A stretch of 44,072 nucleotides of DNA from Actinomycetes bacterium (GTDB taxonomy: Bacteria; Actinomycetota; Thermoleophilia; Miltoncostaeales; Miltoncostaeaceae): assembly GCA_024639225.1 (NCBI GenBank), contig JAHEIS010000003.1, forward strand, positions 1 through 44,072. Reading direction: 5' to 3'. Below are positions 28,321 to 37,164 of this stretch, piece after piece (positions within the stretch are counted from its first letter, which is position 1; each line of letters starts with the position of its first letter). The position numbers were made by a program, and so were the translations under genes. The notes beneath the pieces were generated by a model. It did not search any database. It was given only the letters and a program-made list of their open reading frames with translations, and was not told where the DNA came from.

Positions 28321-30027
28321 TCAGGCGCTGTCCCGCGGCTCGGTCGTGGTGCCCGTGAGCGCGATGTCGACCACGACGGCCGTACCCGTGCCCGGCGCGG
28401 AATCGACCCGGACGTCGCCCCCCACCAGCCCGGCACGCTCATGGATACCGGTGAGTCCGAAGCCTTCGTGCGCCACATCGGTCGAGAAGCCGCGCCCGTC
28501 ATCCTCGACGCTCAGACGGAGTCGCCCGCCCTCCGCCGCGAGGATCACAGACGCATGGCTGGCCCTGCTGTGACGCAGCACGTTGGTGATCGCCTCCTGG
28601 GCGATGCGGTAGATCGCGACCTCGATTTCTTCGTCCATCGGCGGGAGCGCGTCACATGTCGCCTCGAAAGCACAGGATGATCCGCGAGAGGCGTCGTCCG
28701 CGAGCTGCGCGACCGCGCTCCCGAGGCCACGCTCGAGGTTGACGGGTCGCAGCTGTCCGAGGAACGTCCGGATCGCGGTCTGGACACCGCGCACGTGACC
28801 GCGCAGCTCATCGATCTCGGCGGCGAGCAGCGGATCCTCGAGCCGCGGGCCGAAACCCTTGAGGCGGAGACTGATCGCGGTCAGCAGCTGCCCGGTCTCG
28901 TCGTGCAGCTCGCGGGCGATGCGGGCGCGCTCGCTTTCCTGGGCGGCGAGCGCGAGCTCCTGCGACTCCCGCTCGAGACGGATCGCCAGCTCGCGTGCGC
29001 GCTCATCGGACTCGGCGATCAGCTCGTCTCGCACCTGGTCCGCCGCCCGCGATGCGTGAACAGCGGCGCCGACGTGCCGAGCAAGGACGTCTGCGACGTC
29101 CTTGCGCCACGGCCCTGGCCCGCCCTCGCTGACGATGACGATCGCCCCGCCCGTCTGCCCGTCGCCAAAGTACGAGAGAAGACATGACAGTGGGGCGATC
29201 CGCGGTGCGATTTCCTCCTCAGTGGCAAAAGCCTCGGCGGCTTCCAGGCGAAGAGCGTTCGGCCCGAAGGCGTAGGGGACGGTGAGCTCTCCCGGGGCGC
29301 CCAGGGCGATGCCGACCGTGTCGCATCCCAGCAGGGCCCGTGCACGACGAGCGGCCCCCGGCAGAACCCGGCTGAGCTCGCGAGTCGGATCGCTGAGCGC
29401 CGCCGTGATGTCGCAGACCCCTTGGAGACCGTCGATCCAACGCTGGCGTTCGTCGCGTAGCTCGCCGCCGCGAATGGCCACGGCCGCGTAGGCGGCGAGG
29501 GCCTCGATCAGCTGTTCGTCCCGGTCCGTGAAGGCTCCGCTCCCGGCATCCGTCACGTAGAGGTTCCCGAAATGCCGATCCCCGAGTCGGACCGGTGTCC
29601 CGAGGAATGACGTCATGTCCGGGTGACCCGGGGGGTAACCGACCGAGCGGCTGTCCGAGCCGATGTCATCGAGGCGTATGGACCCGCCCCCGGGGCGGAT
29701 CGCGCCGAGCAGGCCCCGGCCCCGGGGCAGGTCACCGATCGCACGAGCGACCGACTCGTCCATCCCGGACGTGATGAAGTCGATCAGGTCTCCGTCGGGG
29801 CCCATCACCCCGATCGCCGAATACCGTGCGCCGGTCAGATCGCGCGCGGCATCCGCAAGCCGGGCCAGCATCTCCGGAACCGGGCCGGCCTCCACGATCG
29901 CGATGCCCAGTCGGGCGAGCAGATCCCCCTGCTCCGGGAACGTGCCGCCAGACGTTGCGGCCGAGCCACCCCGGCTCCGCTCTGCGGTATTCCCGTACTC
30001 ATCATTTCGCGCTTCTGCGATGCCCAT
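28321..30027 (-). CDS. DevS/DosS-like GAF-domain sensor histidine kinase
   Basis: GAF with SVGYPPGHPDMTSFLGTPVRLGDRHFGNLYVTD, HisKA_3 box ERARIARELHDETGQLLTAISL, HATPase motifs; likely ATG at 30027. Confidence 0.9.
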   Translation of the reverse strand: MGIAEARNDEYGNTAERSRGGSAATSGGTFPEQGDLLARLGIAIVEAGPVPEMLARLADAARDLTGARYSAIGVMGPDGDLIDFITSGMDESVARAIGDLPRGRGLLGAIRPGGGSIRLDDIGSDSRSVGYPPGHPDMTSFLGTPVRLGDRHFGNLYVTDAGSGAFTDRDEQLIEALAAYAAVAIRGGELRDERQRWIDGLQGVCDITAALSDPTRELSRVLPGAARRARALLGCDTVGIALGAPGELTVPYAFGPNALRLEAAEAFATEEEIAPRIAPLSCLLSYFGDGQTGGAIVIVSEGGPGPWRKDVADVLARHVGAAVHASRAADQVRDELIAESDERARELAIRLERESQELALAAQESERARIARELHDETGQLLTAISLRLKGFGPRLEDPLLAAEIDELRGHVRGVQTAIRTFLGQLRPVNLERGLGSAVAQLADDASRGSSCAFEATCDALPPMDEEIEVAIYRIAQEAITNVLRHSRASHASVILAAEGGRLRLSVEDDGRGFSTDVAHEGFGLTGIHERAGLVGGDVRVDSAPGTGTAVVVDIALTGTTTEPRDSA

Positions 30028-30093
30028 CACCTCGGCCCGACGTAGCGTCTCCCGTGACAGAGTACGCGGAAGCGCCCGGGAGGTTGCAGTCGC

Positions 30094-30540
30094 ATGGATC
30101 CGGTCTTCTCTCATGTCGCCTGCTGCGTCGATGACTCGGCAGCGTCAATGCATGCGCGCGACGAGGCGCGTCGTATCGCGGGAGATGCGGGGCGGCTGAC
30201 CCTCGTCCATGTCGTCTATACCCCCGTTGTCTACGCGGAGCCGATGGCCCTCGTGGGCTACGACCCGGGCTTCATCTACACCGAGGCGCAGAAATGGCTG
30301 GATGACCGGGTCGCCGAGACCCCGGGTGCGGTCGGCGTCCTGCTCGAAGGGCACCCGCCTTCGTCGGTGTGCCGCTGGGCGGAAGATGCCGAGCCGGACC
30401 TCATCGTGGCCGCGTCGCACCGTGGCCTCGTCGAGCGCGTGCTGCTGGGGAGCTTCGCGGGGCATCTCGCCCAGCACTCCCCCGTCGACGTCCTTCTGAC
30501 GCGACCCCACCCCCAGGAGAACGGAAAGAGCGATGCGTAG
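30094..30540 (+). CDS. Universal stress protein
   Basis: HVACCVDDSAASMHARDEARRIA...PDLIVAASHRGLVERVLLGSFAGHLAQHSPVDVLL; GGGAGG SD. Confidence 0.9.
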   Translation: MDPVFSHVACCVDDSAASMHARDEARRIAGDAGRLTLVHVVYTPVVYAEPMALVGYDPGFIYTEAQKWLDDRVAETPGAVGVLLEGHPPSSVCRWAEDAEPDLIVAASHRGLVERVLLGSFAGHLAQHSPVDVLLTRPHPQENGKSDA

Positions 30541-30967
30541 CCCCATGACCTGGCCACCTCGAGGCGAGGTCAGGCGTGCGCTCTCGCGCGTGCGATTCCC
30601 CCGGCCGCAACGCCTGTCCGGCCCCTGGACGCCGACCTCCGACATTGTCGAGACCGACGACGCCTACGTCATCACGGCCGAACTCCCGGGGGTCAGCGAT
30701 GCCGACGTCGATGTCCGCATCGAGAACGGGGCTCTGACCCTCGCTGGCAGCCGCCAGCAGGAGTTCGCGGTCGACGAGGGCTCGTACCGCCAGCGGGAGC
30801 GGAGCTTCGGCAGCTTCTCGCGCCGCTTCCCGCTGCCGCCGGGTGTCGATGAGGATCGCATCACCGCGGGCGTGGCGTACGGTGTGCTCAAGGTCACGCT
30901 GCCGAAAGCGAATGGCGGCAACCCCGGGCCCCGCAGCATCCCGGTCTCCGAACCCACGGGCGGATGA
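30533..30967 (+). CDS. Hsp20/alpha-crystallin small heat-shock protein
   Basis: YVITAELPGVSDADVDVRIENGALTLAGSR...SFSRRFPLPPGVDEDRITAGVAYGVLKVTLPK. Confidence 0.95.
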   Translation: MRSPMTWPPRGEVRRALSRVRFPRPQRLSGPWTPTSDIVETDDAYVITAELPGVSDADVDVRIENGALTLAGSRQQEFAVDEGSYRQRERSFGSFSRRFPLPPGVDEDRITAGVAYGVLKVTLPKANGGNPGPRSIPVSEPTGG

Positions 30968-30979
30968 GGGCGCCCGGCA

Positions 30980-31891
30980 GTGTCCGACGCGCGGGGTGGG
31001 GTGGCGGCCGGCCCCGCGATTGAGATCCGGGGCCTGACCAAGCGCTACGGAGACCTGCTGGCCCTCGACAACCTCGATCTCGAGGTGTGGCCGGGTGAGA
31101 TCGTTGGGTTCCTCGGGCCGAACGGGGCGGGCAAGTCGACGACGATCCGGCTCCTGCTCGATCTGATCCGGGCCGATGCCGGATCGGCCACCATCCGGGG
31201 GCGCGACTGCCACGAGGACGGGGTCGCGGCTCGGGTCGGCGTGGGCTATCTCCCGGGGGACGTGCGACTCTACGACAGCTGGCTCGGTCGCGATCTGGTC
31301 CGCTACGTGTCCGGGTTCCGGCCCGGCGAGACGAGTGACGCGGCGATCGGCGATCTGGCCCGCCGGCTCCGCTTGGATCTGAGTCGGCGGATACGGAATC
31401 TGTCAAAGGGGAACCGGCAGAAGCTCGGCCTGCTGATCGCGCTGATGCATGACCCACCCGTGCTGGTCCTCGACGAGCCGACTGCGGGACTCGATCCGCT
31501 GCGCCAGCGCGCGGTCTGGCAGCTGCTTCGTGAACGCGCAGACCGTGGGGCGGCCGTGCTGTTCTCCTCCCACGTCATGAGTGAGGTCGAGGAGGTGTGC
31601 GACCGCGTCGCCGTCCTGCGCGCCGGACGACTCCTGGCAGTCGATTCCGTCGCGGGTCTCGTCGCCGGGAGGCCGGCGTTGCTCCACCTGAGATTCCCCG
31701 ATGCCCCACCCGACTTCCGTGACATCGGCGGGGTCAGCCGCTGGCGCGTCGCGGGGCACGACCTGACATTCGACTTCGCGGGGGATCCGACCGATCTCGT
31801 TCGCGCCCTGCAGGGCCGCGAGATCGCCGAGTTCGCCGCCCGCCCGCCACGACTCGACGACGCCATCATCGAACTCTACGAGAGGACCTGA
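30980..31891 (+). CDS. ABC transporter ATP-binding protein
   Basis: GPNGAGKSTTIRLL, LSKGNRQKLGLLIALMHDPPVLVLDEPTAGLDP. Confidence 0.94.
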   Translation: MSDARGGVAAGPAIEIRGLTKRYGDLLALDNLDLEVWPGEIVGFLGPNGAGKSTTIRLLLDLIRADAGSATIRGRDCHEDGVAARVGVGYLPGDVRLYDSWLGRDLVRYVSGFRPGETSDAAIGDLARRLRLDLSRRIRNLSKGNRQKLGLLIALMHDPPVLVLDEPTAGLDPLRQRAVWQLLRERADRGAAVLFSSHVMSEVEEVCDRVAVLRAGRLLAVDSVAGLVAGRPALLHLRFPDAPPDFRDIGGVSRWRVAGHDLTFDFAGDPTDLVRALQGREIAEFAARPPRLDDAIIELYERT

Positions 31892-32755
31892 GTGCGCGCG
31901 CCGATCTTTCGCGCGGCGCTGCGGGAGTCGCGTCTCACCTTCTTGGTGACGGCGGTCCTGCTCATCCTCCTTGCGACGTGGGTGTGCCTCGCGTATCCCA
32001 GTTTTCGCGACAGCTTCGCCGACGTCGATCTCCCGGATTTCTACGAGAGCTTCCTGGGCGAGGCGGGCTCCATCACCACTCCCGAGGGCTTCATCACCGC
32101 GGAGTGGTTCTCATGGGTGCCGGCGCTGCTGGCGGCCGTCGCGATCGCCCTCGGCACCGCCGCCATCGCCGGAGAGGAGCGCGACGGCACTCTTGAGCTG
32201 ACCCTCGCCATGCCGGTTTCCCGCTCTCGTGTCCTCATCCAGAAGACCGCGGCGCTGGCAACGGGTCTGGTGGCGACCGTCGTCGTCGTGTTCCCCGCCT
32301 TCCTCATCGCCATGCCGTTGGGGGACATCTCGATCCCTGCCGGGCGAATAGCTGCCGCGCTGGGCCTCACGGCCCTGCTGGCGCTGAACTTCCTCGCCTT
32401 GGCGCTGTGGCTCTCCGCGCTTCTCCCGTCGCGCCGGGTGGCCGCAGTCGCGGCGGCCGGAGTGCTCGTCGGCTCGTACTTCATCAACACGCTGGGCGCG
32501 TCCGTCCCCGGCCTCGCGGACTGGCGATCGGCGACGCCTCTCTACTGGGCGGATGCCTCCCTACCACTGACCGGCAGCGTCGAATGGTGGAGAGTTGCCC
32601 TCCTGGTCGCCGGTCCGCCCATCCTGCTCGCCCTCGCCGGAGACGCATTCGCGCGCCGGGAGCTCGGGTCGGGTCGGATCGCGCTCCCCCGCCCTCCCCG
32701 ACGGCGGGCATCCGGCACTGTCGCGTCTCGCCCCGGTCTCCGCGGCCCGGGGTAG
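31892..32755 (+). CDS. ABC-2 type transporter permease
   Basis: Six-TM pattern, GTAAIAGEERDGTLELTLAMPVSRSRVLIQK; GTG start abuts the upstream TGA. Confidence 0.85.
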   Translation: MRAPIFRAALRESRLTFLVTAVLLILLATWVCLAYPSFRDSFADVDLPDFYESFLGEAGSITTPEGFITAEWFSWVPALLAAVAIALGTAAIAGEERDGTLELTLAMPVSRSRVLIQKTAALATGLVATVVVVFPAFLIAMPLGDISIPAGRIAAALGLTALLALNFLALALWLSALLPSRRVAAVAAAGVLVGSYFINTLGASVPGLADWRSATPLYWADASLPLTGSVEWWRVALLVAGPPILLALAGDAFARRELGSGRIALPRPPRRRASGTVASRPGLRGPG

Positions 32756-32880
32756 CCCAGGGCTGCCCTTCAGGGTTTCGGACAAACCGCTGGACTGATG
32801 GGGCTGACAACCGATGGACAGATCGGCCCCGGGAGGCACGATCACGGCGAACGTTCACCAAGGTCACCCGAGGAGGCACC

Positions 32881-33018
32881 GTGGACCGCGAGCATCAACT
32901 CGATGTGAAGATCATGGCTCTCGCAGAGGAACTCCGGGCCCTCACGCTGCTCGTCGAGGAACTCCGTGAGCGGCTGCGCAGCGTCGAGCGACGCACGGTC
33001 GGCACTCCCTCGCCGTGA
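32881..33018 (+). CDS. 45-aa predicted coiled-coil microprotein
   Basis: VDREHQLDVKIMALAEELRALTLLVEELRERLRSVERRTVGTPSP*; AGGAGG SD; its TGA overlaps the next gene's GTG. Confidence 0.55.
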   Translation: MDREHQLDVKIMALAEELRALTLLVEELRERLRSVERRTVGTPSP

Positions 33019-34658
33019 GTTCGTCACCATCCTCGCGGGACCTCTCCGCGCGGGACGGGCCGGGCGGACCGGTCGCATCTCCGCCCGGCGCGCCCCTCTG
33101 GGAAGCGTTTCCCGACGTCGTCGAGACGCATATCTCGGTGATCGTCTTCATCGCCGATCGCGCGTACAAGTTCCTCAAGCCGGTACGTACAGCGTTTCTC
33201 GACCACAGCACGCGCGCCAAGCGCCGGTGGGCATGCCATGAAGAGGTCACCGTCAACCAGCGGTTCGCCCCCGATGTCTACCTGGGCGTGGCCGACATCA
33301 CCGCCGAGGACGGGCGGCTGCTCGATCACGTGATCGTCATGAGGCGGATGCCCGCCGATCGTCGGTTGTCGCGGCTCCTCGACGACCCGGAGACGCCGGC
33401 CGTCCTCGGTTCGATCGCGGAGAGACTGGCCGAAGCCCACCGGCAGGCCCCGCCGGTCCGCCGGAGCGGTGCGGGCGACCGCCTTCAGTTGCGCGCGCTG
33501 TGGGATGCCGGTCTTGAGCAGACAGCGCGCTTCGCCGGCGAGATTCTGGACCCGGACGCGCTGGCCCTCGTCGACCGCGAGGCCCACCGGTACCTCACCG
33601 GGCGCGGCCCTCTCTTCGACCTGCGTGTCGCCGAAGGTCACGTCCGCGACGGTCACGGAGACCTTCTCGCCGACGACATCTTCTGCCTCCCCGACGGACC
33701 GCGCATCCTCGATGGGCTGGCCTTCGACGCGGAACTGAGGGTCTCGGACACGCTGGCTGATGCCGCCTTCCTCGCGATGGATCTCGCATCGCTGTCCCAC
33801 GCCGAACTCGGGGACGAGTTCCTTGAGCGACACGCCCGGGCGCTGGACGATCACTTCCCGCCGAGTCTCGGCTACCACTACCTGGGGTACCGGGCGTTCG
33901 TCCGGGCGAAGATCGCTTGCCTGGCGGCTGAACAGGGGCGCTCGGAGAAGGTCCCACGGGCTCAGGAGCTGCTGGCCCTGACCGAGAGCTACCTCCGTCG
34001 AGGTCGCATGCGCGTCATCCTTGTCGGCGGGGCTCCGGGCACGGGGAAGTCGACCCTGGCGACGGCGCTCGCCCGGGAGTGCGGGTTCCGCCTCATCAGC
34101 TCCGACGTCACGCGTCGCGGGCCGCGACGATCGCGAAGCGGGGGGCCCGGCAGCGCGTATCGCACAGGGCTCTACGCCCCCGAGAACACCGAGGCCGTTT
34201 ACGGCGCCATGCTCGAGCAGGCACGGGCGAGCCTCGGCCTCGGCTACTCCGTCGTGATCGACGCATCCTGGTCCCGGGGCGAGCACCGCGCTGACGCCCA
34301 GCGGCTCGCCGACACGTGCGCAGCCGACCTCGTGCCGCTGCGCTGCGATGTCGACCCCGACATCGCGGAGGCGCGGATCGTCTCCCGCCTACAGCGCGGA
34401 GATGATCCGTCCGAGGCGACGGTCGCCGTCGCACGGCGCATGCGGGCGGACTTCGCGCCCTGGCCCGAGGCCCGAACCCTGACCACGAGCGGCGCAGCGG
34501 AGCACGCCGTGCGAGAAGCAGCACGGGTACTGGGCCTGGACCTTCCGCAGCCCGCGTGGGTCACCCGAGATGCGCCGCGTTCGACCGGTTCACCGGCCAC
34601 AGTGACCTCCGCGGACAGCTCCGCCGGGGCAGCACCCCAGCTCTCCGGCCAGGACTGA
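33015..34658 (+). CDS. Phosphotransferase-like domain fused to a P-loop (AAA) kinase, Rv2004c-like
   Basis: YKFLKPV...VNQRFAPDVYLGV, RDGHGDLLADDI, ILDGLAFD (APH-like) then VGGAPGTGKSTLATALARECGFRLISSDVTRR. Confidence 0.85.
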   Translation: MSSSPSSRDLSARDGPGGPVASPPGAPLWEAFPDVVETHISVIVFIADRAYKFLKPVRTAFLDHSTRAKRRWACHEEVTVNQRFAPDVYLGVADITAEDGRLLDHVIVMRRMPADRRLSRLLDDPETPAVLGSIAERLAEAHRQAPPVRRSGAGDRLQLRALWDAGLEQTARFAGEILDPDALALVDREAHRYLTGRGPLFDLRVAEGHVRDGHGDLLADDIFCLPDGPRILDGLAFDAELRVSDTLADAAFLAMDLASLSHAELGDEFLERHARALDDHFPPSLGYHYLGYRAFVRAKIACLAAEQGRSEKVPRAQELLALTESYLRRGRMRVILVGGAPGTGKSTLATALARECGFRLISSDVTRRGPRRSRSGGPGSAYRTGLYAPENTEAVYGAMLEQARASLGLGYSVVIDASWSRGEHRADAQRLADTCAADLVPLRCDVDPDIAEARIVSRLQRGDDPSEATVAVARRMRADFAPWPEARTLTTSGAAEHAVREAARVLGLDLPQPAWVTRDAPRSTGSPATVTSADSSAGAAPQLSGQD

Positions 34659-34852
34659 ACCGGGCGGCGCGCGTCGTCGGCGCGCTGACCTCGGCGCTAC
34701 GGGGTACCGGCTCCCGGCCGCCAGGAGTTCCCCGTCGGTTCCACGCGCGCCGACCCCCGGCCGCCGGTCCGGCTCGTCCTGGCTTTGCCGGGGCCCGCTG
34801 CGGACAACTACGGGTCAGGGAACGCGAGCCGCTCCGAGCCGCGGTGGACGGT

Positions 34853-34869
34853 CTGCGGGCTGCCCGCAG
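34853..34869. other. Perfect 7-bp hairpin in the leader of the SQR-like gene
   Basis: CTGCGGG-CTG-CCCGCAG. Confidence 0.3.
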
Positions 34870-34953
34870 GCACGCTCATACCGGACCCCGATGCCCGGGG
34901 TGGACACCGCCGTGAGCCTCCTCGACAATCGTGTTGCCTCGGAAGGAGCGCAC

Positions 34954-36168
34954 ATGCGCGGGTCAGGACATCGTGTCGTGGTTGTCGGTTCGAGCTTCGC
35001 GGGCCTGACGGGCGCCCTCGAGCTCCGCCGTCGCCTCGGGGATGACGCGCAGATCACCGTCATCGATCGGCGGGACCACTTCACCTTCATCCCTTCGCTC
35101 ATCTGGATTCCCTTCGGCCACCGGGAACCCGACGATGTGACCTTTGCCCTGTCGCCCGTCCACGCGAGCCAGAACATCGCGTTCATGTGCGCCGACGTCA
35201 TCGAGTTCGACATCTACGGGGGGCGGGTGCGTCTGCGGGACGGGCGCTCCGTCCCGTACGACCGGCTCCTGATAGCCACCGGGCCGGAGCTTGCCTTCGA
35301 CGCGGTGCCCGGACTGGGCCCGGACGCCGCGGGGTGCGACCAGTCTGTCTGCAATCTCGAGCATGCGATGGGGGCGCGCGCCGCGTGGAACGCGTTCCTG
35401 GAGGACCCGGGACCGGTCGTCGTCGGCACGGCTCAGGGCGGCTCATACTTCGGCGCCTCCTATGAGTTCCTGCTCAACGCCCGCCACCAGCTCGACGGGG
35501 CCGGCCTCGAGGAAATCCCGGTCACCTACATCACCCCGGAGCCGTTTCTCGGACACTTCGGTCTGAACGGTGTGGGTGACTCGGCGGACGTCATCTCCGA
35601 ACTGTTCGGGAGCCTCGGCATCGAGGGGATCCCGAACTCGGCGATTCGAGAGTCTCGTCCGGGAGAGATCGAGCTCGAGGGCGGCCGCGTCCTCGCCGCC
35701 GAGTACTCGATGATCATCCCGCCGTTGCGCGGTGTCGCTCCTGTGCGCTCACACCCGACCCTCTCCGATGAGGCCGGCTGGATACCCGTCAACGACGAGT
35801 ATCGACACGTCGACCACCGCGAGATCTTCGCCGCCGGGGTCGACATCGCCGTCAGTCCACCCGCGAAGACGCTCGTGCCGGCCGGCGTCCCCAAGACCGG
35901 CTACATGAGCGAACACATGGCAAAGATCGCCGCCCACAACATCGCCGCCGACCTCACGGGAGGGACCCACCGTCGGGTCCCCTTCGATGAGATGGGCGCC
36001 ATCGCCGTCCTCGACGGCGGGGACCGCGGGCTCATCCTCAAGACCGACCACGTCATCGGCGAAGCCGAGCATCCCCACCTCATCGCCGGGCCCCAGGCAC
36101 ACTGGGCCAAGGTCGCGTTCGAGAAGTACTTCATGGCGACTCGTCGTCGGGGGTTCGTCGGCCCCTAG
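34954..36168 (+). CDS. FAD/NAD(P)-binding oxidoreductase, sulfide:quinone oxidoreductase-like
   Basis: RVVVVGSSFAGLTGALELRRRLG dinucleotide fold, YDRLLIATGPEL, FAAGVDIAV; ATG 34954 with GGAAGGA SD. Confidence 0.87.
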   Translation: MRGSGHRVVVVGSSFAGLTGALELRRRLGDDAQITVIDRRDHFTFIPSLIWIPFGHREPDDVTFALSPVHASQNIAFMCADVIEFDIYGGRVRLRDGRSVPYDRLLIATGPELAFDAVPGLGPDAAGCDQSVCNLEHAMGARAAWNAFLEDPGPVVVGTAQGGSYFGASYEFLLNARHQLDGAGLEEIPVTYITPEPFLGHFGLNGVGDSADVISELFGSLGIEGIPNSAIRESRPGEIELEGGRVLAAEYSMIIPPLRGVAPVRSHPTLSDEAGWIPVNDEYRHVDHREIFAAGVDIAVSPPAKTLVPAGVPKTGYMSEHMAKIAAHNIAADLTGGTHRRVPFDEMGAIAVLDGGDRGLILKTDHVIGEAEHPHLIAGPQAHWAKVAFEKYFMATRRRGFVGP

Positions 36169-36203
36169 GGCCGGGCCACGGTGCACTCGGCGAGCGCGCG
36201 GGA

Positions 36204-36377
36204 GTGTCGACCCTTCTCTCGCTCGGGGCCCTGGGCCTCTGCCTGCTCACGCTCCTTCGGCCCGCGCTCGTTTCGCGCCCGGAGTGGCGCGCAACCATCA
36301 CCCCGCTCGCCTCCATCATCGGCGCGCTCGCGGCCTCGCTGGCCGCCGTCCTCATCATCGCTCGCCCCGCCGGCTGA
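36204..36377 (+). CDS. 57-aa two-TM microprotein
   Basis: VSTLLSLGALGLCLLTLLRPALVSRPEWRATITPLASIIGALAASLAAVLIIARPAG*. Confidence 0.4.
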   Translation: MSTLLSLGALGLCLLTLLRPALVSRPEWRATITPLASIIGALAASLAAVLIIARPAG

Positions 36378-36504
36378 GCGAGGCCACCCCCCCGAACACT
36401 GCGGCCTTTCCTCGCCGCGCGTCCGTGCGGGCGCCGAGACCCGCCAGGTTGCGCCCACCGAGAATGGCCACGACAGACACGCGACTCTGCGAAAGGGAGG
36501 CACC

Positions 36505-37098
36505 GTGCCACACCCCATCTCACTCTCACTCACCGAACCGGCCGCAGAACGGAGTCGGCTCACCAGCTTCTTCCGGCCGATCCTGGCCATTCCCCACCTG
36601 ATCTGGGTCGCCCTCTGGGGCGTGGTCACCGTGATCACGGCGGTGATCGGCTGGTTCGTCGTTGTCGTCCGGGGTCGCATGCCGCTCTGGGCGCACCATT
36701 TCATCGCGCGCTACATCCGCTATGTCACCCACGTCTACGGCTACGCCGCGCTGGTCGTCGATCAGTACCCGCGTTTCTTCGGCGCGGACGCGTACCCGCT
36801 CGACGCCGCAATCCCCGCACCCGCGGAACAGAACCGCTGGCAGGCCGGCTTCCGCTTGATCCTGGCGTTGCCGGCGATGATCTTCGCCCAAGTGCTCCAG
36901 GATGTCTTGATAGTCGTCGTCGTGTTCAGCTGGTTCATGATCCTCGTCACCGGGAGGCAGTTCGACGGGCTCACGCACATCGCGACCTGGATCATCCGGG
37001 TGCAGGTCCAGACCCTGGCCTACCTCGGCCTGCTGACCGAGCGCTACCCTCGGATCGACATCGAGCAGTCCGGCGGCCTGAAGGCGGCGCCGGCCTGA
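36505..37098 (+). CDS. DUF4389-like membrane protein
   Basis: RLTSFFRPILAIPHLIWVALW..., VYGYAALVVDQYPRF repeated architecture; GTG 36505 with AAAGGGAGG SD. Confidence 0.75.
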   Translation: MPHPISLSLTEPAAERSRLTSFFRPILAIPHLIWVALWGVVTVITAVIGWFVVVVRGRMPLWAHHFIARYIRYVTHVYGYAALVVDQYPRFFGADAYPLDAAIPAPAEQNRWQAGFRLILALPAMIFAQVLQDVLIVVVVFSWFMILVTGRQFDGLTHIATWIIRVQVQTLAYLGLLTERYPRIDIEQSGGLKAAPA

Positions 37099-37114
37099 TC
37101 GCGACCGGGTCGTC

Positions 37115-37138
37115 GCAGGGGCGCGTGGGCGCCCCTGC
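37115..37138. terminator. Putative bidirectional terminator hairpin
   Basis: GCAGGGGCG-cgtggg-CGCCCCTGC perfect 9-bp stem between convergent genes; no U-tract. Confidence 0.5.
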
Positions 37139-37164
37139 CCGAGGCCGGACTGCCGGATCCGGGG

